From positions 237,997,922 through 238,061,921 of the forward strand of contig NC_081406.1 of the NCBI RefSeq assembly GCF_030272615.1: a stretch of 64,000 nt of DNA, read 5' to 3'. The notes beneath the pieces were generated by a model. It was not told the origin of the DNA. It ran no database searches and saw only the letters and a program-made list of their open reading frames with translations. The translations under genes and the position numbers were made by a program. Shown one piece after another: positions 48,421-60,225 of this stretch; within the stretch, counting starts at the first letter, position 1, and each line of letters starts with the position of its first letter. Source of the DNA: Cryptomeria japonica (taxonomy: Eukaryota; Streptophyta; Pinopsida; Cupressales; Cupressaceae).

Positions 48421-48584
48421 CCCTTTGTCAAGATGGTGGGAATGCATAAGAGATAGTTAAGCATGTAAATCTTCTGAGTAATTAAAGTTTGAATTCATCT
48501 AGTTGGATTGACAATCACTTTATATTTATTCCTGGAAGGCTTAGCAAGTTTGATGGACCACAACTCACTATTTAAGGGTGTGAG

Positions 48585-49666
48585 TGTTAGAAAAATTGGT
48601 TATGTCCAAACTCTTTTATGATGGTTAAAGATTATCCTTATAGATGAGTCATATCATGATGCAAATTTCAATGTACTAGCATTCCAACTTGTAAATTATG
48701 GCACTTTCAAGAAAAGAATGAGAAGGACAAGCTCAAAGTCTCTAGAAACTACAATGTAATTGGAAGTTGTGACACCTAATGAATATGCAAGAGATTGTGT
48801 TGGTGAGCTTAATTTGAAGTATGATTAGATCCAAAACTTTAGTGAGAAGCCAATATGATTGAACTTCATTAATGCATTGGTTCCAAAGGCATAGATGTTT
48901 CAGTATGCAGCTACACTCCATAGTGCAAACAAAGATGGATAAGCACCTTGCCATGATCCTAGCTTGAAAGTTTCAAGATGTTCTTTTGAAGAAGTGGCTA
49001 TGCTACTCATTGTAACTAAAGGTTAGAAAGTAGACCTTATTCACACAAAAGTGAAGTAGTTTATAACTAAGCTCTTTTTGGATAAGAATGAGTTAGTTAT
49101 TAACCTATCCAAAGTTAGTTACTAAGGTGGTTATTCTGGGAAGCCTATAAAGGCAGGGCTATTTGTAATGTAATGGGGGGGACTCTTACATAGGGGAAAA
49201 CTCTGTAGAATTAAGTAGAGAAACTAAGTGAGATCTTTTGATGTTCATATCTTTGTACTAAGGGGTTTTTGAACTTGTATATTTTCAAAAAGAATAATGA
49301 AGAATGCATTGAGTTTGTGTGTCTTAAATGTATTCATGAGTTATTGTTACTAATTTATCGTATGTTGAATTAGTAATCCCTTTATGTATTGGTGAAATCT
49401 ATTGATGAAACACATCATTCATGGTATCTTGACTTGCATGTGCTAGTACAACCTATCTCTTCATGTGTTGAGGTTTATTGTATTTCTTTCATCATCGTTG
49501 CGTAACTAACCTATTTGGTGGTAACCCCTTTTGTACTGTTATCATTTATGGAATCCTACTTGGTATTCATATGTCTTCTAGTAGGGTTTTTGTTATTAAT
49601 CTTGTTTAAGTTCTATGTTTCCTCCTTTATGTACTTTTAGGTTAAAAGTACACAAAAATCCTAAAC
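48585..49666 (+). mobile_element. LTR-like segment of an unknown element
   Basis: The segment starts TGTTAGAAAAATTGG directly after aagggtgtgag, a polypurine-like run. It holds a TATA-like word in gcctataaaggcag (49146-49159), followed by sequence resembling the transcribed part of Copia LTRs. It ends near ctaaaca at 49666. No target duplication was found (gtgag left, tccca right), and no second copy is in the window. Confidence 0.45.
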
Positions 49667-49841
49667 ATCCCAATCATACGAGGGAGCTGCCCCTCTCAAA
49701 TGCAGAGGAAGATTGTGGTTTCACTCCAATCTCTCCAACTGTTGGAACGTTTGTCACTGCTCATCAGGCAAATAGGGTCAGTTTCAGATAAACGACTGCA
49801 GTGACAAATCTGTTTACCAACACGGTGAAATTGACATGAAT

Positions 49842-52403
49842 GATGCTTTATCATCTATTCCCTCTAGTGTATTGTTGGTATAATATATTCACTCCTACAT
49901 TCACTGCAAGCTCAAAGAATTTGGAGACAAGTTCATTCGAAATGAGTTTAAAGGGTTCTGTGACAATGATCAATTGAAGGCAGAATTTCTACCTCTGAAG
50001 AAAAAAGGTTTGGCTAATGTTGTTGATTTTGCTGATTTTTTTTATGATGACTGGGTTAGATATGTACTGAGTAGGGTTCATGATCAATTTTTGTGGCTAG
50101 AAGCTCATGCACCGATCAAGATTACAAAGGAGGTGATTCGAAGAGTGACAGGGTTTAGTGCAACTGGTGAAGCATTAACCCTAAGAACGATTTCATCAAC
50201 TAAAATCATCTGATTAACCAAATCTCGATGTGATAGTAGAGCAATGACAATCACCCATATTGAGGATGTTGAAATAATATTTGCCTTTGTAATGTTGGGT
50301 TACAGGGTTTATCAATCAAGCTGGATGAATAGTATGTGGAGCGGTGCCATACATGCTGGATATCGAATTATCAAAGAGGATGCAACCTACGATATATGTG
50401 AGATGATTTAAAGCCAATTTATGGTGAACATGGAAAGAATTAAGAAGGACAAGAAGAAATCCTTCAAATATGGCTCACTGTTGGTATGTATATTTTTCTA
50501 TGTGCAAAACTTTTTCCCTGGTAAAGGTAATGTAGTATGGTCACAGGAGAAACCTATCATGGTTAAAATAGGTGAAATAATTAAGGACATGGGAAATAAA
50601 TTTGGTGAAACAATGTGGGGATATTTTAAGGAATTTCAAACTAGGATGCACAAGAGGGAAAGAATTCCAACTGGTATAATTCAAAAATACAAAGACAACA
50701 TCTATTTTCTTGTAGATACTGACTGTTGTATCATTCAAGTAGTTCAACCAAGAACTTTTTGGGTTCCACCTATGGGCTATGAGGTGGCAGCAGATCTTGT
50801 TAAAATTCATGTCAATATGTTATTGTCTAAACTGGTAGACTCTAAGGCAAAGAGATTTGGAACATGTGAGGAGGCAAGCTCCAATTTTAAAAAGGAACTT
50901 CAAGTGCCAATCATGAAAAGAAAAGTAAGAAGAATGATTGATACCCTTGACAAGAAATATGGAGGTGAAGCATTCGGTGCCACTACCTCCATCGGTGCTA
51001 GTGAGCAAATAAGGATCACACTGCCAAAGATGAAGAATTAATAGGTGAAAAGAAGAAAGTACCAAAAACAAAACCTAAGGGAACTGCAGCAACCAAGCCT
51101 GCAACATACTCAAAAGAAAAGGATCTAGGTACTCCTGTACCTTCCCCAAGTAAAGATAGACCGGTAGGAGTGACTTATACAAGAAAGAAGAAGAGTGATT
51201 CAAAGCTCAAAAAGGATGAGAAAGAGGGTGATATCACTGACACCCTATCAGATGTGGAAATTAAAGAAGTTAGGAGTGGAAGAAATAGAGCTCCAACAAT
51301 TGATGAATTGGTCCATGGGATCAAAGAGTTTGGAGGTTTGTCTGGTGTTGGGAGAACTTATTCTCTCAGTAATGATGAAGATAAAAGGAAAATTGAATAA
51401 GCCCTAATTTGGAACTTGCATAAGTTTTGTAGAACACCCAGTGAACTATGTGGAATAATCCCATCAGATTTGCAAGATCAAATTAAAGGGAGATGGAAAA
51501 TAGCTCTGGTTGTGGAGAAAGAACACAGAATAAAAGCACTCATGGAAGTGCATCATGACTTAGATCTTGAGCAAGCTTCATTGGTGGCTGATGTATGCAT
51601 ACAACACTTCAAGATAAGAAATAGAATAGGGAGAGTGGCAATAGGTGAAATTGAAGCAGTACATGAAGAAGGTGTCGCCTTGTGGAAGATAATCATGGCT
51701 CAGCAAAAGAAAGTTGAAGAAGAAATAGAAAGGGAAACCAAACAGAATCAAGGCACAACTGTCCATGACAAGGAAAAAGGCAAAGGAAAATATTCCACTG
51801 AAGATTTTGACATCTCCTTTGTCAATGAGATTATAGGAAATGTTGTGTCAAATATTCCCATTCTGGCAAAGGATGTTGAGCAGCTGGCTCACGCAATACC
51901 GGTAAAGGAAGCTGATCAAATTAAGGTTCCCGATCAAGATGAAGTAATACTTGAATATATTCTTTATGAGGATACACCTCATAGAGCCTTACAGACACCA
52001 AATCCTATCCTATCTGAAGAAGGAAAATAGGAAGAGAAGAAAGCAGAGGATAAGAAAGCAATGATGGATACTCCTCCTGTAAAGAGGAAATTAGATTTAG
52101 GAATTGAAAGTGAGAAGAAGGGAAGAATAATTACAACAACTAGTACAAAAGTTCAGACTGTAGAAAAGGAGGAATAAATAGAGGAGGAAGAAGAAGGAGA
52201 ATTGGTCATTGATATAAAGAAAATGACCCCCAAGCAATTGATGAAAGTCTTGGAAAAACTGATAATCCAAGCTGAAAAGGCTAAACTGAGAGGAAAGAAA
52301 AAGAAGGCAAGAATTCTCACTTCTGCCAAGAATATTCTCTCTAACCTAATCCTGAACATTGCAGTCGATGATACTACACCTATTATTGATCAGCTAGATA
52401 CTC
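49842..52403 (+). pseudogene. Second long decayed reading frame of element B, family not recognised
   Basis: Fragments in order are: MNDALSSIPSSV (49848), LKAEFLPLKKKGLANVVDFADFF to FLWLEAHAPIKITKEVIRRVTGFSATGEALTLRTI (49974-50213), a 206-codon stretch 50421-51041 with FKYGSLLVCIFFYVQ, a Lys-rich stretch (51050-51400), a charged helical stretch 51416-52030, and a basic C-terminal end with KKMTPKQLMKVLEKLI (52202-52403). Stops and at least one shift near 51030 break a frame that would span roughly 800 residues. No protease, reverse transcriptase or integrase motif is present. It resembles extra reading frames of plant LTR elements in general character only. Element C begins at 52404 inside its last codons. 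Confidence 0.6.
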
Positions 52404-53608
52404 TGTTAGGATAACCGGTGAACAACTGAGAGGGGGGGGGGGTGAATCAGTTGTTAACAGATTGTAACAATTAATCCACCATACAAACTTAAACCGGAGC
52501 ACATAAACATTAAATACCGACATACTAGAAACATATGCCAGTAAACAATGCAACTCAAAAATAAAATATATAATCAACGCAATGCAACCGTGCCACATAA
52601 CACCATGATTTGTACATGGAAAACCCGGTAAAGGGAAAAACCACGGTGGGAAGCCTACCCACAGTCAGATGATACTTCTACAGAAAGTATGTGATACAAT
52701 GAGGGGCCTGCACATGTAGGAAGGCACACTACCTAGAGCATACTACTCATTACAAAAGAGTCTCACTAACTACAGACAGGTTAAAACCACCTCAAGATAT
52801 TTGGACAACAATCCAGTAAAGTGAACTGCCAGAGATAGCATCTACCATGCTTGATTACAGTCCTGGTTAAGCTCAATGTGAGAGGCCTTTGACCTCTTAC
52901 ATAACCCCAATTCGATCCTCAATGATCGACCAAATCCTCTGCCTGAATTATATTACAATATTCGCACATTCCACTCCTTGCCATGATCTACAATGAGATC
53001 CTACATTGATTTATACCATCCCTAAGGCCTAAACCAATTAGGTCGGCCACCTAAAGATATTACAATAAGATCATTACATATATCCACATTATGATGATAT
53101 GCCATGTTGGCTTTAGACCAAAATAACATTAACCAATCCATAAATTATCCCGATAACATGTAGAGAACACGATAACATGATACCAGTCCATAACCTAGAT
53201 AGGCACGAGACCAATTCTGGGTCCACCACGCCAAAGTGATGTCTCCACCTAGTTGAATCACGATTAGAGAACATCCTCTATATCCTAGAACCGCACCAAC
53301 ACCACTTATGCATCCGGTCAAGGATTCTCAATAAAAGCTCTGCCGGTAAAACCTTAAACCTATGTTGGTAAGGGTTTACTAGAGTGTATGATAGCATTCG
53401 ATTACCAAGTCAATACCATCTGACCAAAACATTCTCTAGAAGCATGTAACACATATAACCAAACACATTCCATTGATCCAAACATGTCGAAAGTGTCCAA
53501 CCGATAGTCACTACTATCGATATCACTAGATTTTTTGTCTGTAACCTGCCATAACAACTAGTGTTGACATCATTGACGCACATAATCAATCCTTCCATAT
53601 TGCCAACA
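52404..53608 (-). repeat. 3' LTR of element C (1205 bp)
   Basis: It is bounded by TGTTAGGATAACC and CCAACA. Right after its left end it carries a long G run (52431-52442) and the tggaaaacccggtaaaggga block (52617-52650) shared with element A's LTR at 14181. Confidence 0.9.
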
Positions 53609-53622
53609 ATCTCCCCCTTTGG
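53609..53622 (-). other. Polypurine tract of element C
   Basis: The minus-strand purine run aaagggggagat borders the LTR at 53608, in the same arrangement as in element A. Confidence 0.8.
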
Positions 53623-53925
53623 CATTGATGGCAAAACTAGATGTGAAAAACATCTAAATACCAAGAAATGCCAAACAAGTCTCCCCCAAAGGAAGAAAAC
53701 CAACAAACTCCCCCTTTGAATACTATCTTTGTATAGCTCTTGAGTTTTATTTTTCACATCAATATCTCTCCCCCTTTGACATCAATGCTAGAGATATGGC
53801 ATAGATATCAAAATTTTGTGAATCTGAAAGCTGACTACTCCCCTTGAGTAGTAGCACCACTCATCAGTGTCAGAATGAATAATATCTCTGATAATGCATG
53901 TCGGACTGATGCCAAACTGCATCAA

Positions 53926-54560
53926 TCAAGTCTCTGTCGGAGGGGTAGAAACCCCCAACCTATCTCTCAAATACTCAAATGATTCTTTAGACAGTGGTTT
54001 AGTGAATATATCTACAATCTGCTCTTTAGTTTTCACATAAACCAGTTTAACTTCCTTTTCCTCTACCTTGTCCTTGAGAAAGCTATACTTTATTGATATG
54101 TGCTTAGTCTTAGAGTGAAATACTGGATTTTTAGACATGTCAGTAGCTGCTGAGTTATCACAGTAGATAACTATCTGTTCACTATAATTTACCTTGATAT
54201 CCTTCAACATTTGCTTCATCCACAAGACTTGTGTACAATTAGTTGTTGTTGCAACATATTCAACTTCAGCAATAGATAAAGAAATGCATGACTATTTTTT
54301 GTTGATCCATGAAACCAGTTTCTTTCCAAGAAAGAAAGCTCCACCAGAAGTGCTCTTCCTGTCATCAATATCTCCTGTCCAATCTAAATCTATATATGCA
54401 CATAAAGTGAAGTTATCATCTCTAGAATACCATAAACCATATTCAGTTGTGCCTTGTAGATACCAGAATATCCTCTTTACTGCACATTCATGATTATCTT
54501 TAGGATTACTTTGATATCTTGAAACAATACTCACTGCATTCATAATATCTAGTCTAGTCT
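53926..54560 (-). pseudogene. Copia C RNase H and pol C-terminus
   Basis: The minus frame has AYIDLDWTGDIDDRKSTSGG (54360), a SLSIAEVEYVA block with the catalytic Glu, YCDNSAATDMSKNPVFHSKTKHI with a catalytic Asp, and the end VKTKEQIVDIFTKPLSKESFEYLRDRLGV, stopping at 53926. One in-frame stop (after SWINKK) and another near the start (LYLTxTRLDIMN) interrupt it. Confidence 0.92.
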
Positions 54561-55400
54561 AAGTTAGATATAACAAGCCACCAATCATAGACTTATACCT
54601 TGTTGAATTTACCAATGCAGATGTGTCTTTGATAGATAATTTCTCACTTGTCACCATAGGAGTACTTACCGGTTTGGAATTATCCATACCAAACTTCTTC
54701 AACAATTCCCTTAGATACTTTGTTTGATAGATAAAGATGCCTTTGTCTGTTTGATAGATAAAGATGTCTTTGTCAGTTTGAGTAATCTGCAAACCTAAGA
54801 AAAATTTCATTTCACCAATCATGGACATTTCAAATTCATTCTTCATGTTGTTAGCAAATTCCATGCACAATTTATCTTCTCCTCCAAAAATGATATCATC
54901 AACAAATACTTCAATAATTAGAATATCATCATCAGTAATTTTGTAATACAAGTTACTGTCAGCATTGCCTTTAGTAAAACCAAGCTTCAAAATATATTTA
55001 TCCAACCTTGCATACCAAGCTCTGGGAGCTTGTTTTAATCCATATAATGTATTCTTTAACCTACAAACCATATCCTTATCATCTGTCAGTGAAAAACCAT
55101 CAAACTGCTCAATGTATACCTCTTCTTCAAGTTCACCATTCAAAAATGCACATTTAATGCCCATTTGAAAATTCTTGTAGTTCTTATATGTTGCATAGGC
55201 AGGAAATAGTCTAACAGCTTCAATTCTAGCTACAGGTGAAAAATTCTCACCATAATCAATTCCTTCCTTTTGAGAGTATCATTTACAAACTAGTCTAGCC
55301 TTGTTTCTTATAACTTGACCATCCTCATTTAGTTTATTTCTAAAAACCCATTTAGTTCCAATAACATTCTTATTTTTAGGTCGGGGAACTAAAGTCCAAG
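54561..55400 (-). pseudogene. Copia C reverse transcriptase
   Basis: Minus strand: [24 protein letters not shown] (about 55290), then a TGA where GGA is expected in KGYSQ, then EAVRLFPAYATYKN, KCAFLNGELEEEVYIEQ, LKNTLYGLKQAPRAWY, FVDDIIFGG (about 54890) with both catalytic Asp residues, and FFLGLQITQTDKDIFIYQ. A 27 bp tandem duplication (54723-54776) adds nine residues, so that TDKxIFIYQ appears twice. Apart from a few nonsense codons the frame is preserved. Confidence 0.93.
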
Positions 55401-56640
55401 TTTCATTCTTTTCTATCCGATCTAATTCATCTTCCATAGCCTTTAACCAATGTTTATCTTTACAAGCTTCAATAACAGATGCTGGTTCAACTTGAGAAAT
55501 AAAACATACCTCTTCATTTTCCAGTCTTGTTCTTGTCATAACTCCCTTGTTCCTATCTCCAATGATTTGATCTTCATAGTGATTTAATCTTACATACCTT
55601 AGAGTCTTCTGGACTTCAGGTTCACTGATCTGATCATTAGTCATAGTTGAATTTTCTAACTGTGTCGGTGTAACAGTCTCAATGTCCTGTATCGGTTGAG
55701 GCATTGTCGGTTCAATTATGATCATTTCCACTGCCAGTTCCTTGTCATATGATATGGATTGATTTTTGTATTTCTCATCCACTTTCACATTTGCACTTTC
55801 CACAATTTTCTGCAATCTTTTGTTATAACATCTATATGCCTTGCTTTGATTAGAATAACCAAGAAATATTCCTTCATTGCATCTAGGATCAAACTTCCCA
55901 ATTGAATCGTCCCTTTTGATATAACATTTACTTCCAAAGATTGTGAAATATTTAACAGTAGGTGTATGTCCAAACCATAATTCATAAGGAGTCTTACCAG
56001 TTTCAGCTTTGATGTGAACTCTGTTGAATGTGTAGACTGTTGTACTCACTGCTTCTTTCCAGTAGATGTGAGGTAATTGGGCTTCCATCATCATGGTTCT
56101 TGATGCATCCAAAATGGTTTTGTTCTTTCTTTCCACCACTCCATTTTGCTGAGGATTCCTAGGAGCAGATAGCTGTCTCCTAATTCTATTTGTCTCATAA
56201 TAACTGTTAAATTCATGAGAAGTGCACTCACCGCCTTGATCTGATCTTAGACATTTGATTTTCAGTCCAGTTCCAGTTTCTACTTTTGCTTTAAAGATCT
56301 TGAATTTCTCAAAAGCTTCAGACTTCTCCCTAAGAAAAGTCACCTCCATCATTCTAGAATAATCATCAATTATCAACCTATCACCTTGAAAGCTTCTAGT
56401 CCTTTCTGGACCACATAAGTCAGTATGAATCAAATCAAGAACATCATTAGATTTATCTTGTATGCTCTTAAAAGTAGTTCTAACTTGCTTTCCCAATTGG
56501 CATTCCTTACATACCAGATTATGAGGCTTCATAATCTTAGGTAAATCTCTAACTGCCTTTGTTGAACTGATCTTGACAATGCAATCAAAATTAACATGAC
56601 ATAACCTTTTATGCCATAATCAACTCTCATCAATATGAGC
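55401..56640 (-). pseudogene. Copia C integrase
   Basis: One frame from 56532 to 55279 (417 codons) covers the integrase and the start of reverse transcriptase. Visible are CKECQLGKQVRTTFKS (zinc-binding end), HTDLCGP with the first Asp, LIIDDYSRMMEV with the second Asp, CLRSDQGGECTSHEF, NPQQNGVVERKNKTILDASRTMM with the Glu, YELWFGHTPTVKYF, and GKFDPRCNEGIFLGYS. All three DDE residues are present. A few residues are missing before IIDDYSR, where the family usually has a longer segment. Confidence 0.93.
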
Positions 56641-57456
56641 AATAAAACGTGTCTTATTTCCAGTGTTCAAGTGAAAGATATTACCACTAGTTTGAGTACC
56701 AGTAGAAATCTCCAAACCAGTCTTGTTAATGATTTTGCATTTTCTATCCTTGAATTGAAGCTGGAATCCCTTGTCCACCAATTGACCAACACTCAAAGTA
56801 TTATTCTTTAAACCTTCTACATAATAGACATTGTCAATATTATGCTTACCATCTAGAGAAATAGTACCTCTACCTGTAATCATACATACTATGTCATCTC
56901 CAAATCTTACTTGGCCGTCATTGTATTCTTGCAAGGAAAAAAGAATTCTTTTATCTCCAGTCATATGATATGAGCATCCACTATCAATTACCCATTCATC
57001 CTTGTCTTCAACTTTTGCTACTAGGGCCTTTTCTTCATTCTTGATAGCCAGTTCCGGTTCATCTTCTTTTAGGGCATAGAACACCAATTCCTTTCCATTG
57101 CCAAATCCACTAGCAGAGTCTTCTGCCAGTTCATCCTTAGAGTCATCAGTTACTCTTTCCTCATCCGCTATGTAGCATTGTTTTCTTTTCTTGAATCTAT
57201 ATCTGTTTTGATTAGGCTTGAATGATTTCTTAACTATTTCTTCAAATCTTGCATTTCTTTCAGGACATCTAGATGCAAAATGGCTAATCTTATGACATGC
57301 AAAACATTTAAAAGGTGCTTTTCCTTCATACTTCATGTCAGTCCTTTAGGTACTCTTCTAGCAAATAAGGCTTCAAGTTGCTCAAGTTCTTCATCCTCTT
57401 TCCTCATGTCTTCTAATTCCTTTGCATATAGGGCTTTCTAATCATTCTTGCCGGTA

Positions 57457-57487
<31 letters not shown>

Positions 57488-57805
57488 CATGAAAGGCAGG
57501 TTCAGATTTTGCAAGTCCAAAAGGTCCAAATTCTTCAAGCTCAAAAGCGGATAAATTCCCAATCAGAATGTCTCTGTTAACTAAGGTGTTTGCCATTGTT
57601 CTCAATTCATTAATTGTAGTTCCTTCATCTTGTAAGTCAGTGGAAGGGCTCTCAAGACTTTGGAAACTATTTCATCTTCACTTAGAGATCCTCCACAACA
57701 TTGAATTCCCATGACAATCTCATTTACTCTTTCATTGTCATCCATCTTCAAGTTCTCATATCTCACCCGGTAGCCATCAAGCTTATCAAAATTGATAGTA
57801 GGGTC
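56641..57805 (-). pseudogene. Copia C gag (3' part) and protease
   Basis: Minus frame 56620-57336 has the zinc knuckle CFACHKISHFASRC (near 57270-57310). It is followed by a charged linker, then WVIDSGCSYHMTGDKR, the protease active site (about 56950-57000), and VYYVEGLKNNTLSVGQLVDKG before the pre-integrase. Gag upstream (57337-57805) has EIVMGIQCCGGSLSEDEIVSKVLRALP and a (gat)n microsatellite at 57458-57486 coding a Ser run. A stop and a shift lie near 57340. It is cut at 57805 by element D. Confidence 0.9.
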
Positions 57806-59260
57806 TGTTGGCATTTTGCATAAAGATTGCATTAATGATATGTTGTCATTGATGTCAATTGAACTGATAAATGGTATTTATGATATTGTTGATATTGTTA
57901 TTGTTATTGCTATTGTCTTGTAACCAGTAGGATGAACTTTGTGGAAGATGTTGTAAACTAGTATGTAAGTTTGTAAGTTGAACCAGTAAACCAGTGTATA
58001 AGGTTAAACCCTTTCTATGCTATGTAATTGTTAAACCCTACCATTTGTTTTTGTTAAACCCTAGCTGATCAAGTTTGTTAAAATGGTTATGTTGTTTAAG
58101 ATCCAATGTTGAGCGGTAATGATGGTGACACATGTGGTTATTGCATGAAGATAAGTTCAAATTTCTTTGGTGCATTTGTTTTTCTAGAGGAGCAAAGCGT
58201 ATTGCATCTAATGCATAGCGTGTGATGAGTTACAAAGTCCGATGAAGTGGTGATCAAGGAGTGGTTGAGGTTTTCTTGATTGATGTGAAGAGATTGCTAT
58301 GAAATCTAACGGTCATGCTTGTACTGACTTATTTGTAATCTCGATGATGGGAGAATTAGGTTTTTGTTGTGTTACTGACCTAATTGATTTGTATTTAAGA
58401 TCGATGAAGTTGTTTTATTTTGGTGTTGGCAAAAGTTGGCAGAAATCAATTGAGTGTGTGGTTCTCTAACTGGAGAATGAATCTACAGTTTGAGTAAAGG
58501 AAAATTGAATCTTAAAAGGATCCTATCAAGCAAATGTAGTGCTATTCAGACAGATAAAAAAAACTTGTTGTTTTCTAACAATTACAGCAGAACTGAAATC
58601 CCCTAACCAGGTAAGCTCTAACAAGCTTGGTTACTTCTTAAATCTTCTAACAAGGTGGTCCATTAGCTTGGATTCTCAAATCCTCTACCGAGGTTACTCC
58701 TAATGGGGTATTTTGCTTATCATCAAGGCATTTTATAAATCCCTTAACCGGGTGATTCCTAACAGGATCAGTTCTTAAAAATACTTATTGTAAAAGCTTT
58801 AACAGGCTTGGCTCCTAATAGGGCAAACTTCAGAAGAGTTCAAATAACTATCTTGTGAGTCTCATCTCACCGTGGTTTTTACCTATTTGGGTTTTCCACG
58901 TATAAATATTTGTGTCATGTGGTGATTGCTTTTGTGGTTATGAGCTTATTTGTTGATTTGATTAACTACTTAACTATTTTGATAAGGCATGATAACTGGA
59001 AGCATTGAGAGATGGAATATGTTGACATATGATTAAGCATTTGGATGTTTACAAGATTGAAGTTGTTTACTGTTAAGTTGCTATAACAGTCAATCGGTAT
59101 TCTTATGAGTATTCATCTTGATAGAGTTATTTTATTGATAAGTTTACTTTGTGTGTTTGAGTTTTAGTTTGGGATGTTTGTATCAGTTTTTTAGTTTACT
59201 GATTCAGCCCCCCCCCCTCTCAGTAATCTACTAGATACTTATTCTTTCATCATACCATCA
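57806..59260 (+). repeat. 5' LTR of element D (1455 bp)
   Basis: TGTTGGCATTTTGCATAAAG ... CATCATACCATCA. It is homologous to 42524-43931. It includes repeated aaatcccttaaccgggtg-type phrases (58590-58800) and the caccgtggtttttacctatt block at 58868. Confidence 0.93.
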
Positions 59261-59262
59261 AT

Positions 59263-59274
59263 TGGTATCAGAGC
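59263..59274 (+). other. Primer-binding site of element D
   Basis: TGGTATCAGAGC, two bases after the LTR end. Confidence 0.88.
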
Positions 59275-59330
59275 TTCTTAGGTCCTCTTAGATCTAAGCC
59301 TAACAACTTGAGGAAAAGATCTTGTAGATC

Positions 59331-60066
59331 ATGATGGAGAAGGAAGGTCTAAAGTTCAACAAAGAAAACTATAGAATCTGGAGCGATAGAATAAAGATTT
59401 GCATCAAGAGTCTTGGAAGTCAGTATTGGGATCATGTAGAAAGTAAGTATATTGTACCTACTGGAACTCTGACTGATGATCAAAAGAAAGAACAACAAGA
59501 AAGTCATCATGCATTGGAGGCTATTATCAGTTCCCTGTCTGATGCTAAATATGTAGATGTTCATGGTCTTCAAACTGCATATGAAGTTTGGAAAAAAGGT
59601 GAAGAGATTTATAGCAGTGATGAACATGTTAAGATTGCTAAAGAGGAGAGCCTAAGAGGAAAGTTTGATGACATGAGAATGTCCGAAGGTGAGAATATCT
59701 AGCACTATGGTCAAAGGATAAAAGAGATAGTCAGTGAAATAAAGAGTGCAGGAGGGAAAGTGGAAGATGCCACAGTGATCAGTAAAGTACTGAGAACCCT
59801 ACTACCGGTCTATGCTATCTGAGTTGTAGCTATTCAGGAGCTGAAATCCATTGACAAAACTAAGGTAACTCTTGACTCTATCATTGGCAAACTTACTGCT
59901 TTTGAGTTAAATGGCTATGATGGTAGTGTACAGAAATCAAAATCTGCATTCAGAGCTTCTGTCTCTAACCCGTCTATGAGAAAAAGTAGAGATACTTGTC
60001 ATGGCTATGAATCTAGATCTAGCAGAGATACCGATGATGAAGACAAAACTACAAATACTTATAGCT
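59331..60066 (+). pseudogene. Copia D gag, capsid part
   Basis: It starts at ATG 59331 (MMEKEGLKFNKENYRIWSDR). Next are IKSLGSQYWDHVESKYIVPTG, an AKYVDVHGLQTAYEVWKKGEEIY block, KEESLRGKFDDMRMSEGENI, a stop at 59701, RIKEIVSEIKSAGGKVEDATVISKVLRTLLP, a stop at about 59820, and LDSIIGKLTAFELNGYD. This is the usual capsid part of plant Copia gag. The zinc knuckle is missing because the sequence breaks off at 60066. Confidence 0.9.
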
Positions 60067-60068
60067 AG

Positions 60069-60225
60069 AAATCATTTGATAGCACCTTAAAGTATTGTTA
60101 CTAATTTTTAGGTGACATAATTTAAGGCAATTTTTATGATCTTATAAGAAATAATAATTTTGAATGGTCTTTGAGTTCATTAGCATTGATACAATTTTTA
60201 AAAAATACTCAATAATGGTACAATA
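60069..60225 (+). repeat. Dispersed repeat R, third copy
   Basis: The order atcatttgatag, taaagtattgtt, ctaatttttaggtg, caataatggtacaat matches 38695-39000, about 21 kb away, with many substitutions. It sits exactly where element D's gag ends. Confidence 0.85.

Larger units (their letters stand above)
52404..57805 (-). mobile_element. Ty1/Copia element C, 5' part missing
   Basis: Minus strand. The 3' LTR is 52404-53608 (TGTTAGGATAACC ... CCAACA), the polypurine tract is 53609-53622, then come RNase H, reverse transcriptase, integrase, protease and gag up to 57805. There the LTR of element D starts exactly. The 5' LTR, primer-binding site and first part of gag are absent from the window. It is related to element A but better preserved. 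Inserted in the second frame of element B; the left flank is tactc, and the right flank cannot be checked. Confidence 0.92.
57806..60066 (+). mobile_element. Copia element D, 5' LTR and gag only
   Basis: Plus strand: LTR 57806-59260, primer-binding site 59263-59274, then gag from 59331. The element breaks off at about 60066, where dispersed repeat R starts. No pol of the same orientation follows before 64000. Its start coincides with the loss of element C, which suggests insertion into C or a rearrangement joining the two. Confidence 0.85.
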
